Assembly (NCBI GenBank): GCA_036506495.1
Contig: DASXRQ010000104.1
Location: 1-64,000, forward strand
DNA from: DASXRC01 sp036506495
Lineage (GTDB): Bacteria > Actinomycetota > Actinomycetes > Mycobacteriales > Micromonosporaceae
DNA: 64,000 bases
Direction: 5' to 3'
In this document: one piece after another, positions 50,108 to 58,140 of the stretch
How the letters are laid out: every line of letters starts with the position of its first letter
How positions within the stretch are numbered: position 1 is the first letter of the stretch
The notes under the pieces: generated by a model
The model's input: the letters and a program-made list of their open reading frames with translations, nothing else
What the model was told of the DNA's origin: nothing
Database searches by the model: none
Made by a program: the position numbers and the translations under genes

Positions 50108-50557
50108 ATGCCCGACATGCACCACCTCATTGAGATCGATGGCGTGGACGCCGCGGCAGCGTACGCCGCGTTGACCACGCAGGACGGGATCACCGGCTGG
50201 TGGACCAGCCACGCCGAGGTGCCGGACGCCCGCGTCGGCGAGGTGCTGAAGATGAGCTTTCCGGACGCACCGATGACGTGGGACATGCGCGTCACGGTCC
50301 TCGATGAGATGAGCCGCGTGGAGTGGAGCTGCGTGGCCGGCCCGCCGGGGTGGCCAGGCACCCGCGTGGTGTGGGCGCTCGACAAGGGGGCCGACGCGGC
50401 CGACGCGGGCGACGTGGTCGTCGTCCGCTTTGACCACAATGACTTCGCAGAGGTGGACGATATGTTCCGCATCGTGACGGTGGGCTGGGCACAGATGCTG
50501 CTGTCATTGAAGGCGTACCTGGAATCCGGGCAGCACAGGCCGTTCTTCAGCTTCTGA
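50108..50557 (+). CDS. SRPBCC (AHSA1-like) protein
   Basis: 149 residues. MHHLIEIDGVDAAAAYAALT and ITGWWTSHAEVPDARVGEVL, then VEWSCVAGPPGWPGTRVVWA, fit the activator-of-Hsp90-like START fold, which makes a hydrophobic pocket. The ligand is unknown. It is divergent from arsR, with the shared palindrome in the promoter. A second SRPBCC gene follows 21 bp downstream. Confidence 0.88.
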   Translation: MPDMHHLIEIDGVDAAAAYAALTTQDGITGWWTSHAEVPDARVGEVLKMSFPDAPMTWDMRVTVLDEMSRVEWSCVAGPPGWPGTRVVWALDKGADAADAGDVVVVRFDHNDFAEVDDMFRIVTVGWAQMLLSLKAYLESGQHRPFFSF

Positions 50558-50578
50558 CCCGGCGAGGAGATGTCATCC

Positions 50579-51028
50579 GTGGCCGTCGACGTGCTGACCG
50601 AGATCGTGATCGATCGTCCGCGCGAGCGGGTAGCCACGTACGCGGCCGACCCGTCGAACGCACCCGCGTGGTACGCCAACATCACCAGCGTGCGCTGGCA
50701 GACGCCGCCACCCGTCGCCGTCGGGTCCAAACTGGACTTCGTCGCCCGGTTCCTCGGCCGCACCCTCGCGTACACCTACGAGGTGGCCGAGCTGACGCCG
50801 GACCGGTTGGTCATGCGCACCGCCCAGGGTCCGTTTCCCATGGAGACGACCTACACCTGGGAGCCGGTGGACGACTCCCGTACCCGCATGACGCTGTGCA
50901 ACCGGGGCGAGCCGTCCGGCTTCGCCAAGGTCGCCTCGGCGGTGATGGTCGCCGCGATGCGCCGCGCCAACGAGAAGGACCTGGCCCGGCTCAAGCGCAT
51001 CCTTGAGTCGGAACGAGCGGACGCCTAG
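50579..51028 (+). CDS. SRPBCC family protein
   Basis: 149 residues from GTG 50579. An ATG nine bases earlier abuts the GAGGAG ribosome site directly and is less likely. EIVIDRPRERVATYAADPSN, LDFVARFLGRTLAYTYEVAE and ANEKDLARLKRILES are typical of polyketide-cyclase/START-like proteins. It probably belongs to the same transcript as the preceding SRPBCC gene. Confidence 0.88.
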   Translation: MAVDVLTEIVIDRPRERVATYAADPSNAPAWYANITSVRWQTPPPVAVGSKLDFVARFLGRTLAYTYEVAELTPDRLVMRTAQGPFPMETTYTWEPVDDSRTRMTLCNRGEPSGFAKVASAVMVAAMRRANEKDLARLKRILESERADA

Positions 51029-51063
51029 CACGCGGGGCGGGCTCGGGTAGTGTTGTCGTTCCC

Positions 51064-51873
51064 ATGTCGGGTTCGCCGCCAGCTCCATCTCGATCCGCCA
51101 TCGTCGACCGGCTTCGAGCCGCCGGCTGTGTGTTCGCCGAGGACGAGGCGCAATTGCTCATCTCCGCGGCGCGTACGCCGGCCGACCTCGCCGCCATGGT
51201 GGCCCGGCGGGCCGAAGGCCGGCCCTTGGAACACGTCCTCGGCTGGGTGGAGTTCGGTGGGCTCCGCATCGCCGTGGACGCCGGAGTGTTCGTGCCACGC
51301 CGGCGTACCGAACACCTCGTCCGCGAGGCCGCGGACCTCGCCCGCGAGGCCGCTGCCCTCCGCACGCCGGTCGTGGTTCTCGACCTGTGCTGCGGCTCCG
51401 GTGCGGTGGGCGTCGTGCTGGCCGCGGCTCTTGACCGGGCCGAGCTGTACGCCGTCGACGTCGACCCCGTAGCGGTGCGGTGCGCCCGCCGCAACGTCGC
51501 GGCCGTCGGCGGTGGGGTGTACCAGGGCGACCTCTACGGGCCGCTGCCCGCGAGCCTCCGCGGCCACGTCGACATCCTGGCCGCGAACGCGCCCTACGTA
51601 CCCACCGAGGCGCTGGCGTTGCTGCCGCCGGAGGCCCGTGTGCACGAGCCGTCCGTGGCGCTTGACGGCGGCGCAGACGGGCTCGACGTTCTTCGGCGGG
51701 TGATCGCGGAGGCACCACGGTGGCTCGCACCCGGCGGCCACGTGCTCATCGAAACCGGCGAGCACCAGGCGCCGCAGGCCGTCGAAGCCATCGCCGACGC
51801 CGGGCTGATCCCGCGGGTATCCAGGTTCGACGCGCCGAACGCCACCGTTGTCATCGGCACCAGGCCGCGGTAA
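51064..51873 (+). CDS. HemK/PrmC-related N5-glutamine methyltransferase
   Basis: 269 residues. SAM loop VLDLCCGSGAVGVVLAAALD; the substrate loop is NAPYVPTEAL, where canonical HemK has NPPY. This Pro-to-Ala change marks a PrmC-related branch in actinobacteria, so release-factor methylation is not certain. The N-terminal helical domain (~1-70) ends with RPLEHVLGWVEFGGL. The ATG is preceded by no strong ribosome site. The classical prmC, next to prfA, is expected elsewhere. Confidence 0.9.
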   Translation: MSGSPPAPSRSAIVDRLRAAGCVFAEDEAQLLISAARTPADLAAMVARRAEGRPLEHVLGWVEFGGLRIAVDAGVFVPRRRTEHLVREAADLAREAAALRTPVVVLDLCCGSGAVGVVLAAALDRAELYAVDVDPVAVRCARRNVAAVGGGVYQGDLYGPLPASLRGHVDILAANAPYVPTEALALLPPEARVHEPSVALDGGADGLDVLRRVIAEAPRWLAPGGHVLIETGEHQAPQAVEAIADAGLIPRVSRFDAPNATVVIGTRPR

Positions 51874-51876
51874 GCC

Positions 51877-52254
51877 TCAGCGGCTGGCCATCGTTTCGCG
51901 TGCGGCGAGGACGACGAGCGAGATGGGTACGAAGATCCAGAGCTGAAGTACGCCGTAACGGCGCAGCTCCCGAGTGGTGTCGACACCGGTCAGCTCGGCG
52001 TCCAGGGCACCCGGCCGGCTCAGCACGACCGCGTACGCCGCCAGCGGCGCGTAGTTCAGGCCGGTCCCGATGACGTAGGTCCCGAGCAATCGCCCGCCGA
52101 TGCCAGACGAGGACGCGAGCAGCCAGACGCCGAACGCCACCAGGACGATCGCACCGATGACGAACTCCGCGAGGATGATCCGCTGGCGGCGCGACGTGCC
52201 GCGGGCTCCGTACATGTCAATCGCCGCAAGCCGCCGGACGCTCACATAGACCAT
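51877..52254 (-). CDS. Small membrane protein, uncharacterised
   Basis: 125 residues with three hydrophobic helices (about 24-46, 50-70 and 100-118). A short cytoplasmic N-terminus VYVSVRRLAAIDMYGARGTS precedes them. No family recognised. The start at ATG 52254 was preferred over an upstream frame rich in Pro and Arg. It converges with the methyltransferase gene, with three bases between. Confidence 0.72.
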   Translation of the reverse strand: MVYVSVRRLAAIDMYGARGTSRRQRIILAEFVIGAIVLVAFGVWLLASSSGIGGRLLGTYVIGTGLNYAPLAAYAVVLSRPGALDAELTGVDTTRELRRYGVLQLWIFVPISLVVLAARETMASR

Positions 52255-52418
52255 GGTGCCATCGCCGGCAACCGTCGAACGAGGCCAACGCGGCGCCGCC
52301 GGCGGTTGAATCTCGTCGATTCCGGGTATTTCGCGGACCGAGGGCCGCTTCGGTGGTCCCCGCCGGCGCAGCGGCGTCGGCCCGCCGGACACCCTGTGAC
52401 GACCGAAGGAGGCAGTCA

Positions 52419-52712
52419 ATGGGAATCGGCGCGAGCATCTTTCTCATCGTCGTCGGTGCGATCTTCACGTTCGCCCTCGACGTTCGCGTCGGCGGCCTCG
52501 ACCTCGACGCGCTGGGCTGGATCCTGATGATCGCCGGCGCCGTCGGCTTCGTCCTCACCTGGTTGCTCTGGGGGAACCGGCGGCGCACCATCGTCACGAC
52601 CCGGCCGGTCAGCTGGTACCGCCGCCAGCCGAGGACCTACGCCGAGGTGGAGCCAGAACCCACGACCTACACGCGGGTGGAAGAGGAGCGCCGCGACATC
52701 GATCCGCTCTGA
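52419..52712 (+). CDS. DUF6458 small membrane protein
   Basis: 97 residues. MGIGASIFLIVVGAIFTFAL, then LDLDALGWILMIAGAVGFVL, form the two helices that define this family, and the tail is hydrophilic. GGAGG precedes the ATG at 52419. Function is unknown. It is divergent from the small membrane gene at 51877-52254. Confidence 0.93.
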   Translation: MGIGASIFLIVVGAIFTFALDVRVGGLDLDALGWILMIAGAVGFVLTWLLWGNRRRTIVTTRPVSWYRRQPRTYAEVEPEPTTYTRVEEERRDIDPL

Positions 52713-52738
52713 CTCGTCGTTCGACACATCCTTGCCAA

Positions 52739-52781
52739 CCTTGCCGTGTTAGCGCGCCGGGATGCCCCAACCCGGGCAAGG
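52739..52781 (+). terminator. Possible hairpin after the DUF6458 gene
   Basis: CCTTGCC (52739-52745) can pair with GGCAAGG (52775-52781), with a nested CGGG/CCCG stem inside. It starts 27 bp after the stop codon. The loop is long, so confidence is low. Confidence 0.35.
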
Positions 52782-52894
52782 CTGCGATGCTCTTGGTATT
52801 CACGACCTTTGAAATCGGCCCGCGACCCCTGTCGAATCGCCGCCTGCTCGCTCGACGCGTTGGTAAGAGAGGGACGAGACAAGGGAGCACCGCG

Positions 52895-53497
52895 ATGAGC
52901 AAGGTCTGCACCGGCGCGAGCATGTCGCTGGACGGCTACATCGCCGGACCCGGCGAATCGGGCTTCGAACACCTCTTCGAGTGGTACGGCAACGGCGAGG
53001 TGGAAGTCCCGACGACGCACCCCGAGATGACGTTCAGGCTGACCGAAGTCAACGCCCGACACGTACAGCAGATCATCGACGAAACCGGGGCGCTGGTGGT
53101 CGGGCGGAGGCTCTTCGACCTCACCAACGGCTGGGGCGGCCAACACCCGCTGGGCCGGCACGTCGTCGTGCTGACCCATCGCGTACCCGACGGCTGGCCG
53201 GCCGAGGGCGAGCACTTCACGTTCGTCACCGACGGCATCGAGGCCGCCGTCGCCACGGCCGCACAGGTGGCCGGCGACGACAAGGTCGTCGGGGTCAACG
53301 GTGGCACGATCGCCCGGCAATGTCTCGACGCGGGTCTGCTCGATGAGGTCTGGGTCGACCTGGTCCCCGTCCTGCTCGGCGGCGGAACTCCGTTCTTCGG
53401 GCAACTGGGGAACGCTCCGGTCCTGTTCGACGGGCCGCTCTCCGTTGTCGATGGTGACCGTGTAACACACCTGCGCTATCGCGTACGCCGCCCGTAG
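52895..53497 (+). CDS. Dihydrofolate reductase/RibD C-terminal family protein
   Basis: 200 residues. CTGASMSLDGYIAGPGESGF opens the fold; ETGALVVGRRLFDLTNGWGG and VVGVNGGTIARQCLDAGLLD provide the NADPH site; DLVPVLLGGGTPFF is the family's late strand. The substrate is not known. The ATG at 52895 follows AAGGGAG by a short spacer. The 3' end overlaps the convergent gene by 22 bp. Confidence 0.92.
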   Translation: MSKVCTGASMSLDGYIAGPGESGFEHLFEWYGNGEVEVPTTHPEMTFRLTEVNARHVQQIIDETGALVVGRRLFDLTNGWGGQHPLGRHVVVLTHRVPDGWPAEGEHFTFVTDGIEAAVATAAQVAGDDKVVGVNGGTIARQCLDAGLLDEVWVDLVPVLLGGGTPFFGQLGNAPVLFDGPLSVVDGDRVTHLRYRVRRP

Positions 53498-54126
53498 CCG
53501 ATCGGGGCCGTCGACGGGGAGGCCGTGAGGCGGCCCCGCGCCTCGCTCACCAGGCGGCGCGCATCGTCCGCGAACAGCCGGAGCTCGGTCACCGACTCCT
53601 CCCCCGTGCGGAGCGGCACGACGAGTGGGTGTCGAAGCTTGACGTCCACGTTGGTCCGGCCGGCCATGACGACGTTGAGCACGGTACCGGTCCCGTCCCG
53701 ATCGAGCTGGATGGCCCCGGACTTCGCCCGGCCGCGTTCGCGCACAACGATGGCCGCGATCCCGTCCCACGGCAGGGTGAGGTGGGTACTGACGCCGCGC
53801 CGCACGCGGAGACCGGAGTCGGCGATGACATGCGGGTAGACCCTGAACCCCGCTATCAAGCCGAGCATCCAGACGAGACCCCAGGCGCTGAGGATGTCCA
53901 CGACCAGCCGGACGACCTCCCAGGGCAGAGCGAGATGGAGGACCATGAGCTCGATCGCCGACACGCAGATGAAGACCCACAGGAGCGCCGCAACCGGCCC
54001 GACGTAGCGGAAGGCCACGGCGCCAGGCGGGACGTCGGGGCGCCGGGTCACCCAGCGGAACAGGCTTCGGTAGAGCGCGAACTCGAACCTGACCGCCGTA
54101 CGCACCAACCCGACGACCGTTCTCAT
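53476..54126 (-). CDS. PH-like-domain membrane protein
   Basis: 216 residues. Two helices (about 42-62 and 72-98) precede a beta-rich cytoplasmic part: RVYPHVIADSGLRVRRGVST, LPWDGIAAIVVRERG and LNVVMAGRTNVDVKLRHPLV. This resembles the bacterial PH-domain proteins of actinobacteria. It overlaps the upstream MarR gene by 4 bp, so it is the likely target or partner of that regulator. Confidence 0.82.
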   Translation of the reverse strand: MRTVVGLVRTAVRFEFALYRSLFRWVTRRPDVPPGAVAFRYVGPVAALLWVFICVSAIELMVLHLALPWEVVRLVVDILSAWGLVWMLGLIAGFRVYPHVIADSGLRVRRGVSTHLTLPWDGIAAIVVRERGRAKSGAIQLDRDGTGTVLNVVMAGRTNVDVKLRHPLVVPLRTGEESVTELRLFADDARRLVSEARGRLTASPSTAPIGYGRRTR

Positions 54127-54584
54127 CGACGTCCCTCCTTGACCATCGCCAGCTCCTCCCGGAGCCGAACGAGCACGGCCGCGAGGCCCTCGACCAGGCC
54201 GTGGAACTCCTGGTCGGACATCTCCGAGAACAGCAACTCGGCGAGCTGCCCGCGACCCTCCACCATCTGGCTGGCCATCCGTCGGCCGCGCGCGGTGAGC
54301 GACACGAGTGTTGCGCGCCGGTCGGTCGGGTGTGGCTCCCGCGTCACGAAGCCGGTAGCGACCAATGCGTCGACAAGGCCGGTGATGTTGCGCGGACTCA
54401 CGTCCAAGGCCTCGGCCAGGACCCGTTGGGTGCTCGGCCCCTGGTGGTGCAGTGCCCAGAGCACACGGGCGCGAGATACCGTCAGGCCGTCCCTGGCCAG
54501 GCTCTCGGTCATGTCGTCGTTCATCAATACGGCGAGCTCGAGCACCTGACCGAGCGCCCTGCCGTGTTGCTCCGCGGTCCGCAT
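54123..54584 (-). CDS. MarR family regulator
   Basis: 153 residues. The winged helix is clear: LTVSRARVLWALHHQGPSTQ, LAEALDVSPRNITGLVDALV and THREPHPTDRRATLVSLTAR-like wing (here FVTREPHPTDRRATLVSL). The start ATG 54584 has GAAGG upstream; a GTG 18 bp earlier is possible. A perfect ACTATGT-N9-ACATAGT palindrome lies just before it and fits autoregulation. It is coupled to the PH-like membrane gene. Confidence 0.93.
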   Translation of the reverse strand: MRTAEQHGRALGQVLELAVLMNDDMTESLARDGLTVSRARVLWALHHQGPSTQRVLAEALDVSPRNITGLVDALVATGFVTREPHPTDRRATLVSLTARGRRMASQMVEGRGQLAELLFSEMSDQEFHGLVEGLAAVLVRLREELAMVKEGRR

Positions 54585-54600
54585 GCCGTTACATACCTTC

Positions 54601-54623
54601 ACTATGTAGTTACTTCACATAGT
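54601..54623 (-). promoter_or_regulatory. MarR operator overlapping a -10 box
   Basis: ACTATGT (54601-54607) and ACATAGT (54617-54623) are perfect 7-bp arms with a 9-base spacer. On the minus strand TATACT overlaps the outer arm and is a good -10. MarR-type dimers commonly bind such sites to repress their own operon. Confidence 0.75.
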
Positions 54624-54667
54624 ATACAGGTCTAAGCAGCACCGCGACGCAGGGCCGGGCCGGGTGG

Positions 54668-55468
54668 CTACGCGCCGGCGGCCACGACAATGGCGTCGGT
54701 GGCGAAACCCAACGCCAGGCCGAGCAGGATGCCCCAGCCGGTGATGTCCTTGAGAGCGAGCCTGCGGCCGACCGCCAGCAGTTCGATCACGACGTAGAGG
54801 ATCGATCCGGCCGCGAGGGCGAGGAACGCGACGCTGACGGGTTCGCTGGTGAACCGTTGTCCGACCAGGGTGCCGAGGAAGGTCGGCCCGCCGCCGATGA
54901 GGCCGAGCACCGCGAGGAAGCCCCAGGCTGGGCGTCGGCCGCCGGCGGCGGTGAGCGGCGCGACGATCCCGAGACCCTCGGTGGCGTTGTGCAGCCCGAA
55001 CCCGATGATCAGCAGCACGGCCAGGGCGATCTCGCCGGAGGCGGCCGAGTTGCCGATGGCAAGGCCCTCGGCGAGGTTGTGGAGCCCGATGCCGACGGCG
55101 ATCAACAACGCCAGCTGCCCGGCCGGGCTCCGCCAACCCTCGGTGGTCTCGGACGCAAAGCGGGCGTGGCGGGCGGCGATCCACCGGTCGAAATAGATCA
55201 GACCCAGCAGTCCCACGGCAAGGCCCCCGGCCAGCACCAGGCCGTACCCCAGCGCCGGCCCGGCGTGCTGCTCGGCCGCCGCCTCGTCGATCGGCTCCCA
55301 GGCGTGTTCCAGCACGTCGAACAGCAGGAACACCAGGATGCCGACGGCCATCGCGTTGAGCAGCGAGCGCAGCCGGGGAATCGACGCCTGTAGCCGGCCG
55401 AGCGGCAGCCCCAAGAAGATGGTGAATCCGGCAACGGCACCGAGCAGGGCGACCTCGGCACTGGACAT
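54668..55468 (-). CDS. ZIP family divalent metal transporter
   Basis: 266 residues with eight helices. The two metal-binding helices are clear: VGIGLHNLAEGLAIGNSAAS and IGFGLHNATEGLGIVAPLTA. The cytoplasmic loop carries Glu and His (EHAWEPIDEAAAEQH). It imports zinc, iron or manganese. GGAGG lies seven bases before ATG 55468. An IdeR/DtxR-like box sits 46 bp upstream, pointing to iron-responsive control. Confidence 0.93.
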   Translation of the reverse strand: MSSAEVALLGAVAGFTIFLGLPLGRLQASIPRLRSLLNAMAVGILVFLLFDVLEHAWEPIDEAAAEQHAGPALGYGLVLAGGLAVGLLGLIYFDRWIAARHARFASETTEGWRSPAGQLALLIAVGIGLHNLAEGLAIGNSAASGEIALAVLLIIGFGLHNATEGLGIVAPLTAAGGRRPAWGFLAVLGLIGGGPTFLGTLVGQRFTSEPVSVAFLALAAGSILYVVIELLAVGRRLALKDITGWGILLGLALGFATDAIVVAAGA

Positions 55469-55513
55469 CAATGGCCTCCAGATCCAAAAGACAATCGACA
55501 AGGCGAGGCAAGC

Positions 55514-55532
55514 CTAAGTAAGGCTGAACTAA
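55514..55532. promoter_or_regulatory. IdeR/DmdR-like iron box before the ZIP gene
   Basis: CTAAGTAAGGCTGAACTAA matches 14 of 19 positions of the actinobacterial iron-box consensus TTAGGTTAGGCTAACCTAA, which is established knowledge for IdeR/DmdR/DtxR. The site is in the promoter region of the ZIP gene, 46 bp upstream of its ATG. A second, weaker half (AGGCAAGCCTAA) overlaps it. Confidence 0.6.
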
Positions 55533-55605
55533 CTCGCCACCGGTTCGCACGCACCGATGCGACTCCGCCGACCTTCGCGACACGTTGTGTATCGCCGCGC
55601 GACGG

Positions 55606-56265
55606 CTAGTGCGTGGGCGGTTGTCGATGGCGCCGGGCGGCCAGCCAGATGACGACCCCGATCGCGGTCACCAACGAGACCAGACCGGTGGCGAGGTTGG
55701 CACCGACCATGTCGCGGTCATGAACGGCCAGTTGAACCACGCTGAGGCCGGTGAACAGCACCCCCACCGCGGCGAACGCGGCGGCGAGTGGCAGCGCGAC
55801 CGCGAGGCGCGGCGGTGTCCAGGCGCGGGTACCCAGGATGCCGCCGCGGCGCAACGCCCAGAGCAGCAGCAGTGCGAGCAGCCCGAGCACGCCGGCGGCG
55901 ACCCGGCCGATCACAACCTCGCCCCAGTGGTGTTGGGCCGCGGCCTCGGCGCAGCTGCCGGCGTGTGGGGCGTACTCGAGGAATTCGGCGCAGCGATCGG
56001 GCGTATAGGTGACGCCCGGGGCGTCGCCGGCCACGAATCCAGCGCCGTAAAGGCGCCCGAACAGTTCCGACACCAGGCCGGAAACGCCCACCGCGACCAG
56101 GATGACGCCGCCCGCCAGCCAGCATCCGACGATCGCCGGCCGGAGCCAGGCGCCCGGCCCGTCGTGGGCACCTTGTTGTTCATCGGCGGCACCGGTGCCG
56201 GAGGGCCGATCGAACGTCGCGTTGGCCGACTCGACAGGCCCGTCGGGCGTCAGGTCACTCAAGCG
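55606..56265 (-). CDS. Four-helix membrane protein with outer Cys pair
   Basis: About 219 residues, starting at TTG 56265 (uncertain; no ATG or GTG is better placed). A hydrophilic N-terminus of ~40 residues precedes four helices. The loop after helix one has PDRCAEFLEYAPHAGSCAEA, and its two Cys may form a disulfide outside the cell. No family recognised. It is divergent from the pentapeptide/DinB gene. Confidence 0.65.
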   Translation of the reverse strand, partial: RLSDLTPDGPVESANATFDRPSGTGAADEQQGAHDGPGAWLRPAIVGCWLAGGVILVAVGVSGLVSELFGRLYGAGFVAGDAPGVTYTPDRCAEFLEYAPHAGSCAEAAAQHHWGEVVIGRVAAGVLGLLALLLLWALRRGGILGTRAWTPPRLAVALPLAAAFAAVGVLFTGLSVVQLAVHDRDMVGANLATGLVSLVTAIGVVIWLAARRHRQPPTH

Positions 56266-56355
56266 GTCACCACCCGGGTGCGAGGACCTCCCGCAGGCCC
56301 TTCGCAAGCTAGGCACGGTGTGCAACGGTGTCAAGCGTCTCGACCTCGGGAGGCC

Positions 56356-56361
56356 TAGGAT
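56356..56361 (+). promoter_or_regulatory. Putative leaderless -10 of the pentapeptide/DinB-like gene
   Basis: TAGGAT fits TANNNT and is exactly six bases before the GTG at 56368. No Shine-Dalgarno sequence lies in between. Confidence 0.5.
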
Positions 56362-56367
56362 TCCGCC

Positions 56368-57144
56368 GTGGCCAGGTTTGCGGGCTCGGATCGGTTCCAC
56401 GGCGCGGAGTTTGTGGACCTCGACATGTCAGGTGCGGTCTTCCGCCAGGTTGACCTGAGCGGGTCGCGCTTCCGTGGGGTTCTGCTCACGGGTGCCGACA
56501 TCGACGGCGTCATCCACGGCCTCACGGTCAACGGCGTCGAGGTTGGCCCGTTGGTCGAGGCCGAGCTGGACCGCCGGCATCCTGAGCGCACAAGGCTTCG
56601 ACCCACCACGGCCGAGGGGATGCGCGAGGCGTGGTCGGTGGTAGAGGCGTTCTGGGCACCGACGATGCGTCGTGCGCGCAGTTTGACCGAGGCAGATCTG
56701 CACCGATCGGTCGACGACGAATGGACGTTCACGCAGACCTTGCGCCATCTCGTCTTCGTCACCGACGCGTGGTTCGGTCACGCCGTCCTAGGCCGGAGTC
56801 GGCCGTTTCACCCGCTCGGACTGCCACCGTCGTTCATCACCGATGCCGCCGCGTTCGGAATCGACCCGCATGCCGACCCTTCGTTCGAGGAGGTCGTGGC
56901 CGTCCGTGCCGGCCGGATCGCCCAGGTTGGACAGTTCCTGCAGACGGGCACCCAGGAGGATCTCGACCGGGCCCGTGAGCCGAACACCGCGCCCGGATGG
57001 CCCCCACCGGCCCCGCGAACCGCCGCCTCGTGCCTGCATGTGCTGTTCGACGAGGAGTGGGCTCACCACCGGTTCGCGGAACGCGACCTGGCAGTCATCG
57101 ACGCCCGACTGTCCGCCGACGCGACGTCCCGGTTCGAGGTCTAG
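56368..57144 (+). CDS. Pentapeptide-repeat-like N-terminus fused to a DinB-like domain
   Basis: 258 residues. Residues ~5-55 follow the A(D/N)LxX beta-helix pattern (FVDLDMSGAVFRQVDLSGSR, then FRGVLLTGADIDGV). The rest is a DinB_2-like four-helix bundle: TEADLHRSVDDEWTFTQTLR with HLVFVTDAWF, and a late LFDEEWAHHRFAERDL. His residues in these helices could bind a metal, as in DinB/mycothiol-dependent enzymes. Function is unknown. It overlaps the convergent XRE gene by 4 bp. Confidence 0.88.
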   Translation: MARFAGSDRFHGAEFVDLDMSGAVFRQVDLSGSRFRGVLLTGADIDGVIHGLTVNGVEVGPLVEAELDRRHPERTRLRPTTAEGMREAWSVVEAFWAPTMRRARSLTEADLHRSVDDEWTFTQTLRHLVFVTDAWFGHAVLGRSRPFHPLGLPPSFITDAAAFGIDPHADPSFEEVVAVRAGRIAQVGQFLQTGTQEDLDRAREPNTAPGWPPPAPRTAASCLHVLFDEEWAHHRFAERDLAVIDARLSADATSRFEV

Positions 57145-58034
57145 GTGTCCCGCTGGTCGAGGTCGCGCAGGATCCCCTCCAGGATCTGCATGGTGCGTGC
57201 CGGCGGCTCGGCCTCGATGCAGAGCCGCTCCATCGCGGCGGTGTACTCGTCGACGTCGTCGCGCTTGTCCAGGTACAGCGCGCCCGTGAGCTGTTCAACG
57301 TAGACGACGTCGGGCAGCTCGGGGTCGGGGAAGCGCAGCAGCGAAAACGCGCCACCCAACGCGGCATGGCCACCGGCCGCGAATGGCAGCACCTGGAGCC
57401 GGATGTTGGGCAGCTTGGCGGCCTCGACCAGCGAGCCCACCTGACCGCGCATCACGGCCGGACCTCCGATCAGCCGGCGCAACACGGCCTCGTCCACGAC
57501 GACCCACATCTGCAGTGGAGTTGCTCGGGTGAGGGCCTGTTGGCGCTCCATGCGAAGCGAGACCCGCCGCTCGATCTCCTCGGCCGGTGCGCCGCCGTGG
57601 CTGATCTTCACCACCGCGCGCGCATAGTCCGGCGTCTGTAGCAAGCCGGGAACGTACTGCAGCTCGTACGTGCGGATGATCCCCGCAGCCGACTCCAGCC
57701 CAAGGTACGGCTGAAACCAGGTTGGCAGCAGGTCGCTGAAGCGGTGCCACCAGCCCGGAGTGTTCGCACTGCGAGCCAGCTCGAGCAGCGTCTCCCGATC
57801 GCGGGTATCGGTCACGCCGTAGAGGGTCAGCAGGTCGTCGACGTCGCGTTCCTTGAATCCCACGCGGCCAAGCTCCAGCCGAGTGATCTTCGAATCCGAG
57901 GCGCGAATCTCCCAGCCCGCGGCCTCGCGGCTGATGCCCCTGGCCTCCCGGAGCCTGCGCAGCTGCGTACCGAGGAGCATGCGCAGCACCGTCGGGCCGC
58001 TGGCCGCTCCCCCATCGGGCTGCGCGGTCGTCAC
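57141..58034 (-). CDS. XRE-family regulator with DUF5753 domain
   Basis: 297 residues. The N-terminal helix-turn-helix is LGTQLRRLREARGISREAAG followed by ASDSKITRLELGRVGFKERD. The remainder is the DUF5753 effector-like domain (YELQYVPGLLQTPDYARAVV, then LQVLPFAAGGHAALGG and FVYVEQLTGALYL-like strand). These regulators occur in dozens of copies in Streptomyces and relatives, normally next to a DUF397 protein, as here. Confidence 0.94.
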   Translation of the reverse strand: MTTAQPDGGAASGPTVLRMLLGTQLRRLREARGISREAAGWEIRASDSKITRLELGRVGFKERDVDDLLTLYGVTDTRDRETLLELARSANTPGWWHRFSDLLPTWFQPYLGLESAAGIIRTYELQYVPGLLQTPDYARAVVKISHGGAPAEEIERRVSLRMERQQALTRATPLQMWVVVDEAVLRRLIGGPAVMRGQVGSLVEAAKLPNIRLQVLPFAAGGHAALGGAFSLLRFPDPELPDVVYVEQLTGALYLDKRDDVDEYTAAMERLCIEAEPPARTMQILEGILRDLDQRDT

Positions 58035-58140
58035 CTGCAGACCTCCGGACGCTTACCTCGGGTCGCCTCCTGACCCGGTTAGCATGTCACGACCGACGGT
58101 AGTCCACATAGGTAAAACAGCCGACAGACGAGGTCCCGGG

